Shown here piece by piece: positions 60,818 through 64,000 of a stretch of DNA of 64,000 nt (positions within the stretch are counted from its first letter, which is position 1; each line of letters starts with the position of its first letter). Origin of the DNA: JAVJSU01 sp040219275 (GTDB lineage Bacteria; Chloroflexota; Anaerolineae; Aggregatilineales; Phototrophicaceae); assembly GCA_040219275.1 (NCBI GenBank), contig JAVJSU010000085.1:176254-240253 (forward strand), given 5' to 3'. The notes under the pieces are model-generated. The model ran no database searches. It was not told where the DNA came from and saw only the letters and a program-made list of their open reading frames with translations. Both the position numbers and the translations under genes were made by a program.

Positions 60818-63718
60818 TTATGCTTCTGCACGTCGGTTACGGAGCACGAAGTAGATCACAACAAGGATCAATAAGCCCAGCCCACACATCACAATCGCAA
60901 TCAGCGGTAAGGAGTCACTGGAATCGGCGGGTGCGTCCTGCGCCTCGAACTCGGTAATCTCTACCGGAGTCGCGGTAATTGATTCAGCGGTTTCTTCCTC
61001 AGCAACTTCCGATGTCGGGGTGGCTTCATCAGTAGCTTCGGCGGTATCCGTTGCAACAGGTGCGTCGTCAGTTGGTTCGTCCGTCGGCTCATCGGTTGGC
61101 TCAGCATCCACTGTCGCCTGTGCATCTACCGTAGCTTGCGCGTCTTCGGTTGACTGTTGAACAGAAAGCTGTGCGACTTCGGTTGCATCTGCATCTTCAG
61201 TTGGTTCAGCATCGCGTGTCGCCTGAGCGTCAATCGTTGATTGTGCTTCTTCGCTGGCTTCTGCGTCGTTGGTTGCCTGTGCGTCCATCGTTGATTGTGC
61301 TTCTTCGCTGGCTTCCGCTTCAATCGTCGCCAACGCTTCAATCGTCGCCAACGCGTCAATGGTTGCCTGTGCATCCAGTGTCGCCAGATTATCCATGCGA
61401 TCTTGCGCGTTCTGCGTCATCTGGGCGTTTCTGACCAAGCCTGTGTCCTGTGTCGCTTGCGCGTCGCTGGTTGCCTGTGCATCTACGGTTGCCTGTGCAT
61501 CCTGTGTACTGCCCGCCTCGGTTGTCACCTGTGCATCCACCGTTGCCTGTGCATCAGCAGTTGCCTGTGAAATTTCCGTCGCTTCCGTATCTAGCGTCGC
61601 CTGTGCGTCCATTGCTTCTTGCGTCACGGTTGCTTGCGCCTCAAGTGCTTCTTGCGTCAACGTCGCATTGGAATCAGCCGTTGCCTGTGCGTCGCTTGTG
61701 GAAACTGCGTCTACTGTCGCTTGCGCGTCTATCGCTTCCTGCGTCAGTGTGGCGTTGGCATCGGCTGTTGCCTGTGCATTGCCTGTCGCTTCTGCGTCGA
61801 GGGTTGCGACTGCTTCTGATGTAGAGGTCATCTGGACAGCAAGTGTGTCACTGGTTGCCCGTGCATCAGCCGTCGCCTGAACATCAACGGTTGGCGTGGG
61901 TGTGCTGGTCGCGGTGGGTGTATTACTTGGCGTGCTGGTCGGCGTGAAGGTTGGTGTCGGTGTCGGGATCACATTGACCGAGAACGTCACGCTTTCCGTC
62001 GAGGATGCACCACCCGCGTTGGTCACGGTAACATCTACCGTGTGCGAGCCTGTGCCAAGATCAAGCAGATCAAGCGTTAAGCTGAATGGAGCTTCGGTGA
62101 GTGTTCCAGCATCGTTGCCATCGACTGTGAACGCCACACTGGAAATATCCGTCTGGCTATCCGCCGTTACATCTAAAGTGATACTTTCGCCGGGTGCAAA
62201 ACTGCCTTCGTAGGCTTCACCATCAGCGATACCCTCAAGTGTAATCGTCGGCGGTAACGCACCGATATTCACCGTGAAGTCCGTCGTTGAGGTCACACCG
62301 CCTTCGTTGACCACCTCAACCGTAATCGTCTGTTCGCCCGGTTGCAAAAGGGCGGGATCAACCGTGAAGGTATAGGGAGCTTCCTCTAAGATTATTATAT
62401 CGTCGCCCACCGTCACAGAAACGACCAATGGCGCGGTCTGTCCGGTGATGTCTAAGGTCAAATCAGTGGGTTCGGTGATGGTCATGCCCGTCAGGTCATC
62501 CGTCAACGTCACAATAGACGGTAACGCCGCGATGGTGTAGGTCAGGGCATTGCTTACCGTGTCTCCCGTCGAATCCGTCACCGTGATAGACGTTGACTGC
62601 TCACCGGGGGCGATTGACACCGGATCAACATCAAAGCTAAACGTGTTATCGTCATTGAGCGTAACTGCTTCGCCATTTACCAATACTTCGGTGATGGCAT
62701 CATCCGCCAGAATTTCAACGGTAAAGGTCGTGGGTTCGCTAATCGGATCAACAGGCACATCGCCGAAATCAATCACCGGCACCGGAACAGGCGCACGTAG
62801 TGTTGATTCGATGATGTTCGTTTCACCGGAATCCGTCGTGGCGCTCAATGTAAAGCCGTAAGTCGCGCCGTCTAATGGCAGATCAATGCTATAGGTCAGA
62901 ATGTATTGACTGCGTAAAATGCGTGCAATCTCGGCATAAATTTCGCTAAGCTGATCGGGCGATGGCGATTCGTAATTGCGGGCGTTGGTCTGACTGGCGA
63001 GTTCCAGTAAATAAGTACGATCCACACCAAAGCCCTGACCAATCGTATAGACCGGTACACCCTGCACCCGCGCTGTGCGGATAGCATCTCCACGCGGCGA
63101 GGCGCTCAATATGCCGCCCAGCCCATCAGATTCTGCGCCGTCGCTGAGTAAGATCATGGCGCGACGTGGCACAGGGGAATTGACCGCCTGCAACACCGCC
63201 GCCAATGAACCATCATAGAGGGCGGTCTGTCCACCGAACGGAATATTATCAATCGCACTCAGGAGCGCATCACGATCTGTCGTGAAATCCTGCACCAGAC
63301 GGGCGCGATTGCTAAAGGCGACGATGGCAACCGGATCGTTTTCGCCGATATTCTGAATAAATAAGCGGGCGGCGGCTTGTGCCTGTGTAATCGGACTGCC
63401 GGACATACTATTGCTGACATCAATCGCCAGCACAATGCCGATGGGTAAATCGTCATTGGTGATATTTTCCACGCTGACGAGTTCGGCAGTTGCGGCGAGT
63501 TCTCCACCAAAATTGAACGCATCCGCGCCGAGGTCGGTAATAGGTTGACCAATTTCATCATAGACATTCGCGGTGATGCGAACAAGTGGCGGTTGAGAGG
63601 TATCAATGCCGGTGATTTCAATACGCGGTGTTGGCGTTTCGGTTTCGCCCTGCAAAAACGCGAAGAACGTTGGCACAGCAAATAAGATCATGGTGATGAG
63701 TAAGAAGTATCTTTTCAA
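60818..63718 (-). CDS. Large exported VWA-domain protein with ATADAQAT-type repeat tail
   Basis: 966 residues. A signal peptide (1-24) precedes a VWA domain (about 90-280; MIDAS DVSNS from D100, SDGAESDG later), then three or four Ig-like modules (SIVTLTDDLTGMTITEPTDL and similar, about 330-600), a Thr/Pro linker, and a tail of about 260 residues (about 610-870) built of seven-residue units of A-T-x-D-A-Q type. A final helix (about 935-957) and basic RNRRAEA end anchor it in the membrane. Likely cell-surface adhesion or metal-dependent protein binding. The tail's degenerate repeats are also visible in the DNA. Confidence 0.88.
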   Translation of the reverse strand: MKRYFLLITMILFAVPTFFAFLQGETETPTPRIEITGIDTSQPPLVRITANVYDEIGQPITDLGADAFNFGGELAATAELVSVENITNDDLPIGIVLAIDVSNSMSGSPITQAQAAARLFIQNIGENDPVAIVAFSNRARLVQDFTTDRDALLSAIDNIPFGGQTALYDGSLAAVLQAVNSPVPRRAMILLSDGAESDGLGGILSASPRGDAIRTARVQGVPVYTIGQGFGVDRTYLLELASQTNARNYESPSPDQLSEIYAEIARILRSQYILTYSIDLPLDGATYGFTLSATTDSGETNIIESTLRAPVPVPVIDFGDVPVDPISEPTTFTVEILADDAITEVLVNGEAVTLNDDNTFSFDVDPVSIAPGEQSTSITVTDSTGDTVSNALTYTIAALPSIVTLTDDLTGMTITEPTDLTLDITGQTAPLVVSVTVGDDIIILEEAPYTFTVDPALLQPGEQTITVEVVNEGGVTSTTDFTVNIGALPPTITLEGIADGEAYEGSFAPGESITLDVTADSQTDISSVAFTVDGNDAGTLTEAPFSLTLDLLDLGTGSHTVDVTVTNAGGASSTESVTFSVNVIPTPTPTFTPTSTPSNTPTATSTPTPTVDVQATADARATSDTLAVQMTSTSEAVATLDAEATGNAQATADANATLTQEAIDAQATVDAVSTSDAQATADSNATLTQEALEAQATVTQEAMDAQATLDTEATEISQATADAQATVDAQVTTEAGSTQDAQATVDAQATSDAQATQDTGLVRNAQMTQNAQDRMDNLATLDAQATIDALATIEALATIEAEASEEAQSTMDAQATNDAEASEEAQSTIDAQATRDAEPTEDADATEVAQLSVQQSTEDAQATVDAQATVDAEPTDEPTDEPTDDAPVATDTAEATDEATPTSEVAEEETAESITATPVEITEFEAQDAPADSSDSLPLIAIVMCGLGLLILVVIYFVLRNRRAEA

Positions 63719-63861
63719 CTCAACGTCCCCTTAAAGTGTTGATTATATAAGAAGAATCATCGTACAAGATGACCTTAAAATCATATTTTAGAAATCTTTA
63801 AACTTCCCCTATTTATGTTAACGTAATTCAGTTCGATTGTCATTCTATTGGCGGAAAATCA

Positions 63862-64000
63862 CAGGGTAATCGCATCAAAATAGGAAAAGAGAGACAATGG
63901 GGCGAAAAAGGAAAGCCTCATGTCAACAGAATTCGGTGCGAGTATAGAACAGTGCTTTGGTGACTTGCCGGATCCGCGTGTGCGGGGTCGTTGCGACCAC
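63862..64000 (+). mobile_element. Left end of an ISAs1-family insertion sequence
   Basis: A transposase start cut by the window edge. CAGGGT at 63862 may be the outer end of the left inverted repeat, as ISAs1 elements usually begin CAGGG. The right end is outside the window, so the element's borders cannot be confirmed. Confidence 0.6.
63920..64000 (+). CDS. ISAs1-family transposase, N-terminal fragment
   Basis: Twenty-seven residues are visible (MSTEFGASIEQCFGDLPDPR and on). The segment F-x-D-L-x-D-P-R-V-x-G-R-C-D-H matches the conserved opening of ISAs1 (H-repeat) transposases, which carry a DDE domain further on. AAGGAAA precedes the ATG. The gene runs off the right edge. Confidence 0.75.
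   Translation, partial: MSTEFGASIEQCFGDLPDPRVRGRCDH

Noticed and set aside
61090..61880. Repeat-rich DNA that might be taken for a CRISPR-like array
   Set aside because: It is in-frame coding for the ATADAQAT-type heptad tail; units are degenerate and there are no spacers.

Overview
The window reads as chromosomal DNA of a Chloroflexota bacterium, most likely class Anaerolineae. This is inferred from style, not from a marker gene: Thr/Pro-rich (TPT) linkers in exported proteins, an Ala-Thr-Asp-Gln heptad tail (ATADAQAT type) on a VWA protein, LysM and SH3-type repeat proteins, very large GT-C type glycosyltransferases, two carbohydrate ABC importers without their own ATPase, and a Ser/Thr kinase fused to a 2TM module. 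Genes lie on both strands in short operons. Shine-Dalgarno sites are clear for many genes and were used to correct about a dozen starts.

Layout. 1-3.7 kb: tail of an upstream gene (possibly a GH32-type hydrolase), then a sugar ABC importer (binding protein plus two permeases). 3.7-9.9 kb: a divergent SDR/MerR pair with a MerR-style promoter, a membrane glycosyltransferase, and a tandem pair of M32 carboxypeptidases that duplicated together with their promoter region. 10-17.6 kb: an AglEFG-like alpha-glucoside importer, trehalose synthase and a secreted clan GH-A glycosidase. 17.7-19.7 kb: biotin carboxylase and a separate biotin-carrier protein, with no carboxyltransferase beside them. 20-31 kb: GNAT, SRPBCC and DinB proteins, an SH3/M23 peptidase, a multi-PAS histidine kinase and a 1552-residue glycosyltransferase made of two tandem copies. 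31-36.5 kb: an LVIVD-type lipoprotein, three small membrane proteins (two apparently PH-like), a BatA-type VWA protein and RpiB. 36.7-42.6 kb: a six-LysM exported protein, a K+ channel with RCK domain, a 2TM protein, a Ser/Thr kinase carrying the same 2TM module, and another membrane protein. 43-46.8 kb: a zinc-ribbon protein, an ABC-2-like permease, a double receiver-like protein and an autoregulated-looking ArsR-type regulator. 47-54.8 kb: TPR protein, LSDAT/SLOG protein, MutY, AlaX-like editing protein, an overlapping gene pair and an M50 site-2 protease. 54.9-64 kb: tRNA-Ser(GGA), small conserved proteins, a J-domain protein, AraC, a DHFR-like reductase, HEAT, DUF4342, YdeI-like and a large VWA protein, ending at the left end of an ISAs1-type insertion sequence.

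The clearest joint function is carbohydrate import and processing in the first 18 kb: two importers, trehalose synthase and a secreted glycosidase. Most of the remainder is housekeeping, envelope and signalling genes. Intergenic DNA carries several dispersed imperfect palindromes and short tandem repeats in units of seven bases.

I found no CRISPR array, prophage, toxin-antitoxin module or recognisable defence island. The least explained items are the 284-bp out-of-phase gene overlap near 52.4 kb, the kinase/2TM pair, the duplicated glycosyltransferase, the PH-like gene trio and the H-to-E change in the AlaX-like protein. None of these by itself shows a new system.
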